Positions 1 through 13,248 are shown, numbered from the stretch's first letter. The stretch: DNA of 64,000 nucleotides from Kluyvera genomosp. 1 (GCF_001266615.1 NZ_LGHZ01000001.1:186001-250000), one strand, 5' to 3'. The notes: a model not told the origin generated them from the letters alone. Numbers and translations: made by a program.

Positions 1-79
1 CATTGAAGGCTGGTATCTGAAGACGGAGCATAAACGTCGTCCGCCAATTACCGTGTTTGATGATTTCTGGAAGAAATAA
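1..79 (+). CDS. nadE: NAD synthetase NadE, C-terminal end only
   Basis: Only the last 25 codons lie in the window, read from base 2 to the TAA at 77-79; the gene begins upstream. NadE is the cytoplasmic ammonia-dependent NAD+ synthetase that amidates nicotinic acid adenine dinucleotide in the last step of NAD synthesis. The visible tail contains WYLKTEHKRRPP and ends in DFWKK, which I recall as the E. coli NadE C-terminus. It converges on spy and shares a strong hairpin with it. In E. coli cho and ves lie between nadE and spy; here they do not. Confidence 0.85.
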   Translation, partial: IEGWYLKTEHKRRPPITVFDDFWKK

Positions 80-88
80 AGAAGAAAA

Positions 89-137
89 CCGCCGGACCTG
101 CCCATAACCTATTGGTATTTATGGGCAGGTCCGGCGG
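89..137. terminator. bidirectional terminator hairpin between nadE and spy
   Basis: A perfect 19-bp inverted repeat (arms 89-107 and 119-137, 11-nt loop) lies between the convergent stops of nadE and spy. It has A-rich sequence on the nadE side and only a short T-rich tail on the spy side. It probably ends both transcripts. Confidence 0.75.
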
Positions 138-161
138 TCTTAAGACAGTGTGCCGCTAAAC

Positions 162-662
162 TTATTCGGCAGGCGCAGGAGGCATTTTACCTTCTGGCGC
201 TTTGTGTTCTGTCAGACGCTTCTCAAAATTGGCATTAAACTGTTTTTTCTGTTCCGGCGTTAAGATGTTGTAAATCTTGTTCTGGGTTTCCAGACGAGAC
301 AGCATCATACCTTTATGCTGTTCTTCCATTTTGGCGATCTGCGCTTCGGCTTTTGCTTTATCGAAACTGTCGCTGGCGACCAGATTATGCATCGCACGCA
401 TCTCATCCTGCGGCGGACGTTTGTTGTGTTCGCGGCCCTCTTTCATAATGTCGCGCATCTGTTGTTTTTGCGCATCGGTCAGGTTCAACCCCTGGAACAT
501 CATGTCATGGCGTGGGCCCATTTTACCTTTGTGATGATTCATCATCTTGGCGTTTGGCTGAGCCGCTTCGGTGGTGGTAGAGGTGGTGTCCGCAGCGTGA
601 GCCAGGTTAGCAGCACCCAGAGCCAGCGTAGAAGCAACAAACAGAGCAGTTAATTTTTTCAT
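162..662 (-). CDS. spy: periplasmic chaperone Spy
   Basis: This encodes 166 residues; E. coli Spy has 161. Spy is an ATP-independent, cradle-shaped periplasmic chaperone of the CpxP/Spy family, induced by envelope stress. A cleavable signal peptide (about residues 1-23, ending LAHA) is followed by a Met/His/Lys-rich stretch. The two family repeats are LTDAQKQQM and LTPEQKKQF. The ATG at 662 was chosen because it starts the MKKL signal peptide; an in-frame upstream extension to 740 has no signal-like features. The gene is monocistronic, with a possible CpxR-type site upstream. Confidence 0.93.
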   Translation of the reverse strand: MKKLTALFVASTLALGAANLAHAADTTSTTTEAAQPNAKMMNHHKGKMGPRHDMMFQGLNLTDAQKQQMRDIMKEGREHNKRPPQDEMRAMHNLVASDSFDKAKAEAQIAKMEEQHKGMMLSRLETQNKIYNILTPEQKKQFNANFEKRLTEHKAPEGKMPPAPAE

Positions 663-755
663 TATCGGGTCCTTACTTTCAATTATTCTGACGGCGCATT
701 GCCGTGTTGACGAGATTAACTTTACGGGGTTTATCGTCAATTAATCAGAGCCTGC

Positions 756-776
756 GTAAAACAATGAAAGTGTAAA
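756..776. promoter_or_regulatory. possible CpxR-type site upstream of spy
   Basis: Two GTAAA motifs (756-760 and 772-776) flank a GAAAG sequence about 95-115 bp upstream of the spy start. CpxR boxes are normally two GTAAA motifs about 5 nt apart, so the fit is imperfect (11 nt between exact copies, or GTAAA-N5-GAAAG). E. coli spy is Cpx- and Bae-activated, which makes the location plausible. Confidence 0.3.
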
Positions 777-949
777 AAACGATTTCCAACCAATTATGAA
801 GAAATTGAGGATAAACTGTGGAGAGCTGCAACTAGAATATTCAAGATGATGATTAAGAAGGGATTTTGAAGAAGTATAAAGCACCGCAGATTATTAATAA
901 AGCAATAATCCAGGATAAATCTGTAATAAGCAAAATGAGAATACATTAA
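777..949. other. AT-rich intergenic stretch between spy and astE
   Basis: No ORF with a plausible ribosome-binding site is visible on either strand between the spy regulatory region and the ast operon terminator. The stretch is A/T-rich and carries no clear repeat. Confidence 0.5.
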
Positions 950-973
950 TACCGCCAGGCTCACCCGGCGGTA
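950..973 (-). terminator. hairpin after astE
   Basis: A 7-bp inverted repeat (TACCGCC at 950-956, GGCGGTA at 967-973) lies just beyond the astE stop. In the operon direction it is followed by T-rich but interrupted sequence. It is the likely terminator of astCADBE. Confidence 0.55.
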
Positions 974-980
974 CGGATAA

Positions 981-1958
981 TTAAATCATCGGCGGGCAAC
1001 GTTCCAGCATTAATCCCGCCCGAAGCCCTAGCGCCACATCAGGATTCGGGAACAGCACGTATTCACAGGGGGATGACACCACGTAACGAATGTCCCCATC
1101 TTCTGCCAGCAGCGTCCCTTTGGCAAACGGCGTAAAGTTCAAGGTCTGAGGTGACATATAGAGACGAAAATCGGCACTGCGCCGGGTTATCTGTTGCACC
1201 ACCCGATAGTGGAGGGGTTCAGTGGTCGAACCGCCGCCAAATTCCCCCGCCAGCAGGTTTGTCAATTGGCGTTCCACCAGCGCAAACTGCGTCAGATCGT
1301 TTTGCCCAAATGGTCTGGCTTTCCCCAATTCCAACGTGCAGGACTGTGCATCAAACGATTCACAGGTAAAATGACTGAATGTTCCTCCCGGGGCCTGATG
1401 AAACACCAGCGCCTGCAACCCGGCTGAACCCAACCAGTTGAGAAACTGCGGATCCCACGGTGCTTCACGCGCCGGCATAACACCAAAACGCAAATGATGC
1501 GACCCACGAATGGCGGTATGCATATCGAGGTGCCAACGCACATCTGCCGGGCTGCGCTGATAAAACGCCGCCACGGTTTGCTCAAGGCTAGCGGCGCGAA
1601 TCGTTTCATCGCTCACCGGGAAATGCCGCCAACGTGCGCCAAACATACGATTGAGATCGCTATGCAGATAACGTTTATTGTCGCGTATCGCCGGCGGATT
1701 GCCCAAAACCACCAGCAGATGCCAGCGCAGTTCCTGCCGTCCGCTGACCAATGCATTCAGCAGATTATCGACAATTTCTATCGGCGCCGTTTCATTACCA
1801 TGTATCCCGGCCGATAGCACCAGCGCTTGCGAGCAAGGCTGATGAGGCGTGAGCTGTAAAACGCCTGCCTCACGCCACTCCCAATGGAAGTTTTCCGTAT
1901 CCCCTTCAGGCTGAGGCGGTAGCCGCCCCGCCAGCGTCAATGCCAGAAACTGTTTCAT
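981..1958 (-). CDS. astE: succinylglutamate desuccinylase AstE
   Basis: This 325-residue protein (E. coli 322) carries out the last step of the arginine succinyltransferase pathway: a zinc-dependent hydrolysis of N2-succinylglutamate to glutamate and succinate. It belongs to the AstE/aspartoacylase branch of zinc carboxypeptidase-like enzymes. The zinc-binding HxxE is seen as HGNE (H53, E56), and the third histidine sits in LDMH around residue 147. The start at 1958 has a GGAGAG ribosome-binding site. It is the last gene of astCADBE, 9 nt after astB. Confidence 0.95.
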   Translation of the reverse strand: MKQFLALTLAGRLPPQPEGDTENFHWEWREAGVLQLTPHQPCSQALVLSAGIHGNETAPIEIVDNLLNALVSGRQELRWHLLVVLGNPPAIRDNKRYLHSDLNRMFGARWRHFPVSDETIRAASLEQTVAAFYQRSPADVRWHLDMHTAIRGSHHLRFGVMPAREAPWDPQFLNWLGSAGLQALVFHQAPGGTFSHFTCESFDAQSCTLELGKARPFGQNDLTQFALVERQLTNLLAGEFGGGSTTEPLHYRVVQQITRRSADFRLYMSPQTLNFTPFAKGTLLAEDGDIRYVVSSPCEYVLFPNPDVALGLRAGLMLERCPPMI

Positions 1959-1967
1959 CTGCTCTCC

Positions 1968-5795
<3,828 letters not shown>

Positions 5796-5799
<4 letters not shown>

Positions 5800-7016
5800 G
5801 ATGATGTCTCCGCGATAAAGCGTTCACAGGCGGCTTCGAAGCGGTTGAGACCCAACGTCACATCCTCTTCGTTAACGATAAGCGCGGGGGCAAAGCGCAC
5901 AACGTTGGCGCCCGCAATCAGAACCATCAGCCCTTCTTCGGCGGCCAACAGGCTTATCTGTTTGGCCTTACCCGCATATTCATCACGCAGCGCGCAGCCG
6001 ATCAGCAAACCCACACCCCGAATCTCTTTAAACAGGTCGAAGCGGGCGTTAATAGCCTGAAGCCGCTCTTTAAACCACTGTTCGCGCTGTTTTACACCGC
6101 TCAATACCTGTGGTGTGTTGATTATCGACAGGACTTCTCCCGCCACGGCGCAGGCCAACGGGTTGCCGCCGTAGGTGGTACCGTGCGTCCCTACGGTCAT
6201 CACGCTCGCCATCTCTTCGCTTGCCAGCAGCGCGCCAATCGGGAAACCACCACCCAGCGCCTTAGCGGTGGAGAGCAGATCCGGCGTGATGCCGTAGTGC
6301 ATATAAGCGTACAGTTCTCCGGTACGGCCAACGCCGGTTTGCACTTCATCAAAAATCAGTGCCGCATGATGGCGGTCGCACAGCTCGCGCAGCTCACGCA
6401 GAAACGCCTGCGACGCTGGGATCACCCCGCCTTCACCCTGAATCGGCTCGACAATCACCGCGCAAGTATCATCATCAATCAACACGCGAGCGGATTCGAT
6501 ATCGTTGTAAACGCCATGGCGAATATCCGGCGGCAGCGGTGCAAAGTCCTGTGAATAGGCCGGCTGACCACCCGCCGTTACGGTAAACAACGTGCGGCCA
6601 TGAAAAGCATTTTTGAACGCCACGATGCCGGTTTTATGTTCGCCAAAACGATCGTGGGCATATTTACGTGCCGTCTTCAGGGCGGCTTCGTTGGCTTCCG
6701 CCCCGGAGTTACAGAAAAAGACACGATCGGCAAAGGTGGCGTCAATCAGCTGTTTGGCCAGCCGCAGCGCGGGTTCGTTGGTATAGCCGTTACCGGTGTG
6801 CCAAAATTTACTGGCCTGCTCGGTCAACGCACGGATCATCGCCGGATGGGCGTGCCCCAACGCATTGACGGCAATACCTCCGGCAAAATCGATATAGCCT
6901 TTCCCCTCTTGATCCCACAACCATGCCCCTTCACCGCGTACAGGAATAAACTGAGCTGGGGCATAAACCGGCATCATCCACTGATCAAAATTTTGACGGC
7001 TGATTGACTGAGACAT
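5796..7016 (-). CDS. astC: succinylornithine transaminase AstC
   Basis: This encodes 406 residues, as in E. coli. AstC is a PLP-dependent class III aminotransferase converting succinylornithine plus 2-oxoglutarate to succinylglutamate semialdehyde and glutamate. The PLP lysine is K252 in [11 protein letters not shown], with the upstream [12 protein letters not shown] motif at about 222-233. It is the promoter-proximal gene of astCADBE and lies just downstream of a sigma54-type promoter, as expected for an Ntr-controlled operon. The paralogue ArgD is the main alternative, but the ast context decides. Confidence 0.96.
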
Positions 7017-7088
7017 AGCGACCTCGATAAGTAAACAAATGGTTTAATTTATGTTAATGATTTTGGTTATTTCTCCTTAAATGTAGAT

Positions 7089-7104
7089 TGCACGGTTCGT
7101 GCCA
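7089..7104 (-). promoter_or_regulatory. sigma54 promoter of astCADBE
   Basis: On the minus strand this reads TGGCACGAACCGTGCA: a complete -24 element (TGGCAC), 5-nt spacer, and a -12 element GTGCA that keeps the essential GC. It sits about 75 bp upstream of the astC start. E. coli astC is transcribed by sigma54 RNA polymerase with NtrC, so this site is the expected nitrogen-limitation promoter. Confidence 0.85.
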
Positions 7105-7168
7105 GCGAGCGATAAAAATGCATAAATGCGGGGAGGAAGAGGAATATCAATATGTTACAGAAGTCACT

Positions 7169-7187
7169 TATGCACTAAAAGTGCATA
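7169..7187. promoter_or_regulatory. palindrome upstream of the astC sigma54 promoter
   Basis: TATGCACT and AGTGCATA are perfect 8-bp inverted arms around AAA, about 65-80 bp upstream of the sigma54 elements, where an enhancer could lie. The half-site TGCAC/GTGCA resembles an NtrC site, but the spacing is 2 nt shorter than the usual NtrC consensus. The binding protein is uncertain. The astC-xthA interval (7017-7464) holds no convincing gene. Confidence 0.45.
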
Positions 7188-7464
7188 CAAAGTGAATATT
7201 GGTAACATTAAGGGACTATGCAGGGCAAAATTAAGAAATATTATGCATCTACAAAATATCGTTCTGGATTTGTGATCGACTGCGAAATTTATCGTAGATT
7301 TACGCCTCATTACGGCGCAGATTGCCCAAATCTGGTGCAGTTCTTGCTCGGCAACACGGCAGCGGCGATAAAAGAAATTGGTCATACCGCCGTACAAGAG
7401 CAGCGAGATAATCTAATTTCTGCTACTATCCCGTCACAATTCATCCCGCAAAGTGGCAACGACT

Positions 7465-8268
7465 ATGAAATTTGTCTCCTTCAATATCAACGGCCTGCGC
7501 GCCCGCCCTCACCAACTGCAAGCCATTGTTGAAAAACATCAGCCTGATGTGATTGGCCTGCAGGAGACAAAGGTGCACGACGACATGTTCCCTCTTGAAG
7601 AGGTCGCAAAGCTCGGTTACCACATTTTCTATCACGGACAGAAAGGCCACTACGGCGTCGCAATCCTGACGAAAGCAGAACCTATTGCCGTCCATCGCGG
7701 ATTCCCTACCGATGATGAAGACGCACAGCGCCGTATCATCATCGCCGAAGTGCCCTCTGAATTTGGCAACGTGACGGTGATAAATGGCTATTTTCCACAG
7801 GGAGAAAGCCGCGACCATGAAACTAAATTCCCGGCCAAAACCAAGTTCTATCAGGATTTGCAGGACTATCTGGACACTCGCCTGAACAAAGACAACCCGG
7901 TGCTGATCATGGGTGATATGAACATCAGCCCAACCGATCTGGATATTGGTATTGGCGAAGAGAACCGTAAGCGCTGGCTGCGCACCGGCAAGTGCTCATT
8001 CCTGCCGGAAGAGCGCGAGTGGATGCAGCGTCTGCTCGGTTGGGGTCTGGTGGATACGTTCCGCAACGCCAACCCGGAAACAAACGATCGCTTCTCGTGG
8101 TTTGACTACCGCTCGAAAGGCTTTGACGACAACCGTGGGCTGCGTATAGACCTGCTGCTAGCCAGCCATCCGTTGGCGGCGCACTGTGTCGAAACCGGTA
8201 TTGATTATGAAATCCGAGGGATGGAAAAACCGTCTGACCATGCGCCGGTATGGGCAACCTTCAAATAA
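7465..8268 (+). CDS. xthA: exodeoxyribonuclease III XthA
   Basis: This encodes 267 residues (E. coli 268). XthA is the major AP endonuclease and 3'-5' exonuclease of base-excision repair, Mg2+-dependent, of the EEP (exonuclease-endonuclease-phosphatase) fold. Diagnostic blocks are [12 protein letters not shown], the metal-binding glutamate in GLQETK, GDMNISP and the C-terminal catalytic SDHAPVW. The ATG at 7465 matches the family start [11 protein letters not shown]; a GTG four codons upstream is less likely. It is divergent from astC and followed by a hairpin. Confidence 0.96.
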   Translation: MKFVSFNINGLRARPHQLQAIVEKHQPDVIGLQETKVHDDMFPLEEVAKLGYHIFYHGQKGHYGVAILTKAEPIAVHRGFPTDDEDAQRRIIIAEVPSEFGNVTVINGYFPQGESRDHETKFPAKTKFYQDLQDYLDTRLNKDNPVLIMGDMNISPTDLDIGIGEENRKRWLRTGKCSFLPEEREWMQRLLGWGLVDTFRNANPETNDRFSWFDYRSKGFDDNRGLRIDLLLASHPLAAHCVETGIDYEIRGMEKPSDHAPVWATFK

Positions 8269-8280
8269 GTGTCTTCATTT

Positions 8281-8305
8281 GCCCGGCGTCGACCAGACGT
8301 CGGGC
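8281..8305 (+). terminator. hairpin after xthA
   Basis: GCCCGGCGTC (8281-8290) pairs with GACGTCGGGC (8296-8305) with one G-T wobble and a 5-nt loop, 12 nt after the xthA stop. There is no strong U-run, so termination may be partial or factor-assisted. Confidence 0.5.
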
Positions 8306-8433
8306 AGCCGTATCAATTCCCCTCGCTGCGGGATAATTCTGAGCAATATCAATAAACCAGCGCTAAGCTCTTGCTGTAGCAGCGAAGTTATAATAACGTC
8401 GCGCACTCTTTATCTTCCCGGCAGGAGGACCCC

Positions 8434-9130
8434 ATGCAAAAGAAGTCGGTATTCCACAGCCTCTAAGCTCCTGCTCATTGCCGCTGTTATCAGCCTGATT
8501 TATCTCCTGATTCACCGCTTCGGTCTGGCCGAGCTGGTCACCAATTTTCGCCATTTGCAGCAGTTGATTGGTCACAGCGGCACGCTCGGTTACGTTCTCT
8601 ATATCGTCTTGTTTATCCTTGCCACGGTCTGCCTGATGCCCGGCAGTGTGCTGGTACTGGCTGGCGGGATGGTCTTTGGCCCATGGCTGGGTACGCTGCT
8701 ATCGTTGGTCGCCGCGACGCTGGCCTCTGCGCTCTCTTTTCTCCTCGCGCGTTGGCTGGGACGCGCGCTGTTGCTGCAATACGTCGGCCATACCACCACG
8801 TTTCAGGCGATTGAGCGCGGAATTACCCGCAGCGGCACCGACTTTCTGATCCTCACCCGGCTGATCCCACTGTTTCCCTATAATATTCAGAACTATGCCT
8901 ACGGTTTAACGGCGATCCCATTTTGGCGATATACGCTGATTTCCGCTCTCACCACGCTGCCCGGTATTTTTATCTATACCTTTATGGCCAGCGAACTGGC
9001 GGAAGAAGGCATAACGTGGTCATTTATTTTCAAACTCACCCTCGCCGGTCTCGCGCTGTTTGCCCTGATACAGGCGGCCAAAGGATACGCCCGGCGTAAA
9101 CGGGTTGAACTGCCGCCCAAGGAGGCCTGA
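8434..9130 (+). CDS. ydjX: YdjX-like TVP38/TMEM64 membrane protein, apparent 5' frameshift
   Basis: An inner-membrane protein of the TVP38/TMEM64 (DedA-related, VTT domain) family, about 231 residues if the frame is restored (E. coli 236). The ATG at 8434 has a perfect AGGAGG ribosome-binding site and begins MQKKSVFHSL, but reaches TAA at 8464 after ten codons. The YdjX-like sequence resumes one base further on (KLLLIAAV from 8465) and runs intact to 9130, with the family motifs LPGSVLVLAGG and LTRLIPLFPYNIQN. No conventional in-frame start is seen near the junction. It may be a real frameshift, a sequencing error or recoding. The ydjZ start overlaps its stop (TGATG). Confidence 0.7.
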
Positions 9131-9834
9131 TGGCAGAGCACAATCGCACTGTTTGGTATGCCCGCGGGCTGATTATTGCCGCAGCCGTGGCACTGCTGCT
9201 CGCCTGGTTTTTTATTCCCCAAGTCGCGGCGTTTATCGACAATAGCGTCAGTGCGTTTATGGCAGTCGATCAGCACGGAATTGAACGGTTTATTCAATCC
9301 TACGGTGCGCAGGCCGCGGTAGTATCGTTTCTGCTGATGATTTTTCAGGCTATCGCCGCCCCGCTGCCAGCATTTCTGATTACCTTTGCCAACGCCTCGC
9401 TATTTGGGGCCTTCTGGGGCGGGCTACTGTCGTGGAGCAGCGCGATGGTGGGTGCGGCGCTGTGCTTTTATATCGCTCGCCTTCTGGGACGCGAGGTCGT
9501 CGAGAAGCTCACCGGTAAAACGGTTCTCAACAGCGTCGATGTTTTTTTTGAGCGCTACGGCAAACATACTATCCTGGTCTGCCGCCTGCTGCCGTTCGTA
9601 CCCTTCGACCCGGTGAGCTATGCCGCAGGGCTTACCTCCCTGCGTTTTCGCCACTTTATGCTGGCGACCGGCCTCGGCCAGCTTCCCGCGACCATCGTCT
9701 ATTCATGGGTTGGCAGCATGCTAACCGGTGGCACCTTCTGGTTTGTCAGCGGGCTACTGATTCTGTTCGCGTTAACCATTGTGGTGGTTGCTGCGAAGGC
9801 CTTCTATCAAGAACGAGACAAGAGGAATTCCTGA
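9130..9834 (+). CDS. ydjZ: YdjZ, TVP38/TMEM64 family inner-membrane protein
   Basis: This 234-residue polytopic membrane protein is paralogous to the preceding gene. It has an N-terminal hydrophobic helix, the VTT-domain core with FFLMIFQ-like helices, and the conserved FVPFDPVSYAAGLT segment that corresponds to LFPYNIQNYAYGLT in YdjX. The family is linked to lipid scrambling and membrane homeostasis in other organisms; its substrate here is unknown. It is coupled to ydjX and ynjB by TGATG overlaps. E. coli has ydjY (an iron-sulfur protein) between ydjX and ydjZ; it is absent here. Confidence 0.85.
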   Translation: MAEHNRTVWYARGLIIAAAVALLLAWFFIPQVAAFIDNSVSAFMAVDQHGIERFIQSYGAQAAVVSFLLMIFQAIAAPLPAFLITFANASLFGAFWGGLLSWSSAMVGAALCFYIARLLGREVVEKLTGKTVLNSVDVFFERYGKHTILVCRLLPFVPFDPVSYAAGLTSLRFRHFMLATGLGQLPATIVYSWVGSMLTGGTFWFVSGLLILFALTIVVVAAKAFYQERDKRNS

Positions 9835-11024
9835 TGCGTTATCACACAGAGACCGGGCGCCGACTCAGGCTCGGTTTGCTGAGCCTGACAATGTTATTAC
9901 CGCTTGCCGCCCACGCGGATAGCTGGCAGCAGCTTGAAAATGACGCCAAAGGCCAGACCGTTTGGTTTAACGCGTGGGGCGGCGATCAAGCCGTTAACCA
10001 CTATCTTGACTGGGTGAGTGGTGAAGTGAAGCGCGACTATGGCGTCGACCTACGTATCGTGCACATTGCCGACGCCGCCGACACGGTCAAACGCATACAG
10101 ACCGAGGCCCGCGCCGGGCGTAAAACCCAGGGTTCGGTTGATCTACTGTGGGTCAACGGCGAGAACTTCCGTACGCTGAAAGAGGCCAACTTATTGCGCA
10201 CCGGCTGGGCGGAACAGTTACCAAACTGGCGCTATGTCGATACCAGCAAGCCGGTACGCGAAGATTTTTCTGTGCCAACCGAAGGTGCTGAATCGCCATG
10301 GGGCAGCGCGCAGTTGACCTTTATCGCTCGCCAACAGCAAACCCCGCAACCACCAACGTCACCGCAGGCATTGCTGGACTATGCCCAGGCCCATCCCGGC
10401 ACCATCACCTATCCGCGCCCGCCGGATTTCACCGGCACCGCGCTGCTGGAACAGCTATTGATTAACCTCACCGCTAACCCGGATGCCTTAAAACAACCGC
10501 CGAATGAGAAAACCTTTGCGACCGACACCGCGCCGCTATGGGCATACCTTGATAAGCTGCATCCACTACTTTGGCGGCAGGGCAAAGATTTCCCTCCGTC
10601 TCCTGCACGCATGGATACCCTGCTCGGCAATGGCTCTTTGCGTCTGTCGCTGACCTTTAACCCCATGCACGCCAAACAAAAAGTCGCTAAAGGCGAACTG
10701 CCCAAAGACAGCTACAGCTTTGGCTTTACGCAGGGGATGATCGGCAACGTCCACTTTGTCACCATCCCAGCCAACGCGTCGGCCAGCGCGGGCGCCCAGG
10801 TGGTTGCCAACTTCCTGCTCTCACCCGAGGCCCAACTGCGTAAAGCCGATCCGGCCATCTGGGGCGACCCGAGCGTGCTGGATGCCACCAAACTGAATGA
10901 TGAACAGCAGCAAACCCTACAGAAACTGGTCCCGCAAAATACGCCGCCGGTACTGGCGGAGCCGCACTCGGCGTGGGTAAACGTGCTGGAGCAGGAATGG
11001 CTGCGTCGTTACGGTACGCACTAA
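9834..11024 (+). CDS. ynjB: YnjB, ABC transporter periplasmic binding protein
   Basis: This encodes 396 residues (E. coli 388), a predicted extracytoplasmic solute-binding protein of a class resembling iron/thiamine/polyamine binders. A signal peptide (about residues 1-28, ending AAHA) precedes QTVWFNAWGGDQAVNHYLDW, and the PWGSAQLTFI strand is typical of the fold. The start at 9834 overlaps the ydjZ stop and has an AGAGG ribosome-binding site; an upstream in-frame extension lies within ydjZ. It forms a transporter with YnjC and YnjD; the substrate is not known. Confidence 0.9.
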   Translation: MRYHTETGRRLRLGLLSLTMLLPLAAHADSWQQLENDAKGQTVWFNAWGGDQAVNHYLDWVSGEVKRDYGVDLRIVHIADAADTVKRIQTEARAGRKTQGSVDLLWVNGENFRTLKEANLLRTGWAEQLPNWRYVDTSKPVREDFSVPTEGAESPWGSAQLTFIARQQQTPQPPTSPQALLDYAQAHPGTITYPRPPDFTGTALLEQLLINLTANPDALKQPPNEKTFATDTAPLWAYLDKLHPLLWRQGKDFPPSPARMDTLLGNGSLRLSLTFNPMHAKQKVAKGELPKDSYSFGFTQGMIGNVHFVTIPANASASAGAQVVANFLLSPEAQLRKADPAIWGDPSVLDATKLNDEQQQTLQKLVPQNTPPVLAEPHSAWVNVLEQEWLRRYGTH

Positions 11025-12532
11025 CTGCCCTGTGCTGGGGGCTGATGCTGATTATCTATTTGCCTCTGCTGCCAGCAGGATGGCTTATGCTGGCACCCGC
11101 AGCATCTCTTGCTCGTTGGCAGCAGTTATTCACTGACCCGCAGTTGCCGCAGGCCATTATCGCTACGCTGATCTCAACGCTTGTTGGCGTTGGTGGCGCA
11201 TTGCTATTGGCGCTGCTGGTCATTGCAACCCTGTGGCCTTCGCCTCGCTGGCAGCAGCTGGCGTCACGGTTGCCGTGGCTGCTGGCGCTTCCGCACGTCG
11301 CCTTTGCCAGCTGCGCCCTGCTGCTTTTTGCCGAAGGCGGTGGGCTTTATCGCCTGCTGCCGATGTTCAGCCCAATTCAGGATCGCTACGGTATTGGTCT
11401 TGGCGTGGTGCTGGCGGTCAAAGAAAGCGGGTTTATTCTGTGGGTGTGTTGGGCGCTGCTCGGCGAGCGGCAACTGGCGGAACGCGTGGTGGTGTTTAAG
11501 AGCCTTGGCTACGGACGCGGACAGTGTTTGACCCACGTGATCCTCCCTGTTCTGATCCCCTCACTTGGCATCGCGCTACTGGCGACCACTGCGTGGACGC
11601 TATCAGTGGTCGACGTCGCGATGATCATTGGCCCCGGTAACCCGCCCACGCTGGCGGTGCTCGCCTGGCAATGGCTCAACGCAGGCGATACAGATCAGCA
11701 AGCAAAAGGCGCGATCGCCTGCTTGCTGTTACTCGTCATGCTGTTGATTCTCTCGACGCTGGCGGTTGGGCTGTGGCGAATCTGGCTGCGTCAAAATCCG
11801 CATCCGGATGGCCACCGCCTGCCGCAATTCCCCTTGCTACCGGGAAAATCCATCGGCCTGCTGCTGCCGCTGAGCGGCCTGCTGTGCACAGCGATGCTGG
11901 CCTGGCTTGCACAGATATCTCTTCCGTCAATACATCTCTTCGGCAACAGCCTGTGGCTGGCGCTGCTGTCGGCGTTTATTGGCGCGACGGTCTGCCTACT
12001 GTGGCTGGAATGGGGGCCATCTCATCATCCTCGCTGGCTGGATTTACCCTTATTGCTCCCAGCCCTGCCGTTAGCGGCCGGGCAGTATCAGCTGGCGATC
12101 TACGGTTGGATTGATGGACAGTGGGGTACCGTGCTCTGGGGACATTTACTGTGGGTAGTGCCGTGGATGCTGTTCGTCCTGCGTCCCGCCTGGCGGCAGA
12201 TTGACCCGCGTCAGACGCTGCTGGCCAGAACCCTGGGCTGGGGACGTGGACGGATTTTCTTGCGTTTGAAATGCCCGCTGATTGTCCGGCCACTGCTCTC
12301 TGCGCTGGCGATCGGTTTTTCCGTTAGCATTGCGCAATATTTACCGACCCAGTGGTTAGGCGGTGGACGCGTTCCCACCTTCACCACTGAAGCGGTCGCC
12401 TTAAGCAGCGGTGGCGCAACGGCAACGCTTGCCGCGCAGGCGCTATGGCAGCTGTTGTTACCGATGTCATTTTTCCTGCTGACCGCGCTGCTGGCGCGGC
12501 GGATCAGCCATTTTCGCCGGGGATTACGCTAA
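10997..12532 (+). CDS. ynjC: YnjC, ABC transporter permease (fused two-domain)
   Basis: About 511 residues, as in E. coli. Two BinPD-type permease halves are fused in one chain: each half has about six membrane helices and an EAA-like loop (KSLGYGRGQCLTHVILPVLIP near residue 180; RTLGWGRGRIFLRLKCPLI near 430). The ATG at 10997 has a GGAGCAGG ribosome-binding site; an alternative ATG lies eight codons upstream. It overlaps the ynjB end and its TAA overlaps the ynjD ATG (TAATG). It is the membrane channel of the YnjBCD importer. Confidence 0.9.
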   Translation: MAASLRYALTALCWGLMLIIYLPLLPAGWLMLAPAASLARWQQLFTDPQLPQAIIATLISTLVGVGGALLLALLVIATLWPSPRWQQLASRLPWLLALPHVAFASCALLLFAEGGGLYRLLPMFSPIQDRYGIGLGVVLAVKESGFILWVCWALLGERQLAERVVVFKSLGYGRGQCLTHVILPVLIPSLGIALLATTAWTLSVVDVAMIIGPGNPPTLAVLAWQWLNAGDTDQQAKGAIACLLLLVMLLILSTLAVGLWRIWLRQNPHPDGHRLPQFPLLPGKSIGLLLPLSGLLCTAMLAWLAQISLPSIHLFGNSLWLALLSAFIGATVCLLWLEWGPSHHPRWLDLPLLLPALPLAAGQYQLAIYGWIDGQWGTVLWGHLLWVVPWMLFVLRPAWRQIDPRQTLLARTLGWGRGRIFLRLKCPLIVRPLLSALAIGFSVSIAQYLPTQWLGGGRVPTFTTEAVALSSGGATATLAAQALWQLLLPMSFFLLTALLARRISHFRRGLR

Positions 12533-13164
12533 TGTTGCAGGTGCAGAATTTAACCCTTTCACTGGCCGGCAAACCGCTGCTGCGGGAGGTCAATTTTACC
12601 GTGCAAGCGGGTGAAATAGTTACCCTGATGGGCCCTTCCGGCTGCGGGAAATCAAGCCTGTTTGCGTGGATGGTTGGCGCACTTGACGGCGCGTTTCGCG
12701 CCTGCGGCGAGCTGTGGCTCAATGGCCAGCGTTGCGACGCCTTGCCGACGGAAAAACGACGGATCGGCATCTTATTTCAGGATGCGCTGCTGTTCGATCA
12801 CCTAAGCGTTGGGCAGAATTTGCGGCTGGCGCTGCCCGCCAACGTGGCGGGGGCACAGCGCCAGATTCAGGTTGACCACGCGCTGGAACATGCGGGGCTT
12901 GCCGATTTCGCCTCACGCGATCCGGCCACCCTTTCCGGTGGCCAGCGCGCCCGCGTGGCGCTGCTGCGCGCGCTGCTGGCACAACCCGACGCCCTGCTGC
13001 TCGATGAGCCCTTCAGCCGTCTTGATCAACAGCTGCGGGGAAGTTTTCGTCAGTGGGTTTTTAATGAATTAAAACAGCAGAATATCCCGGTAGTCCAGGT
13101 CACTCACGATCCTGATGACGTCCCCTTACAGGGGCGTTGTCTACAATTGGCAAACTGGCGCTGA
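12532..13164 (+). CDS. ynjD: YnjD, ABC transporter ATP-binding protein
   Basis: This encodes 210 residues (E. coli 217). It is a short ABC ATPase with Walker A GPSGCGKSS (about 38-46), Q-loop LFQDALLF, signature LSGGQRARVALLRALL, Walker B LLLDEPFSRLD and the switch histidine in VQVTHDPDD. It should energise import through YnjC with YnjB as receptor. Start and stop codons of ynjC and ynjD overlap, so the two are probably made in stoichiometric ratio. A longer in-frame extension upstream lies inside ynjC and is not used. Confidence 0.92.
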   Translation: MLQVQNLTLSLAGKPLLREVNFTVQAGEIVTLMGPSGCGKSSLFAWMVGALDGAFRACGELWLNGQRCDALPTEKRRIGILFQDALLFDHLSVGQNLRLALPANVAGAQRQIQVDHALEHAGLADFASRDPATLSGGQRARVALLRALLAQPDALLLDEPFSRLDQQLRGSFRQWVFNELKQQNIPVVQVTHDPDDVPLQGRCLQLANWR

Positions 13165-13248
13165 AACGGCAAACACTGCGTTAACGCAAGGTAATTACCC
13201 TGGCAGAGGTGCAGAATGATGCTCCATTTTTCCCCGTCGGATGATTTG

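Noticed and set aside
7169..7187. Canonical NtrC enhancer for astC
   Set aside because: The palindrome has TGCAC/GTGCA half-sites but is 2 nt too short for the usual NtrC spacing, so I list it as an unassigned palindrome only.
7218..7532. 104-codon ORF between astC and xthA
   Set aside because: It overlaps the xthA start in another frame and lacks a ribosome-binding site; the N-terminal part does not resemble a known protein.
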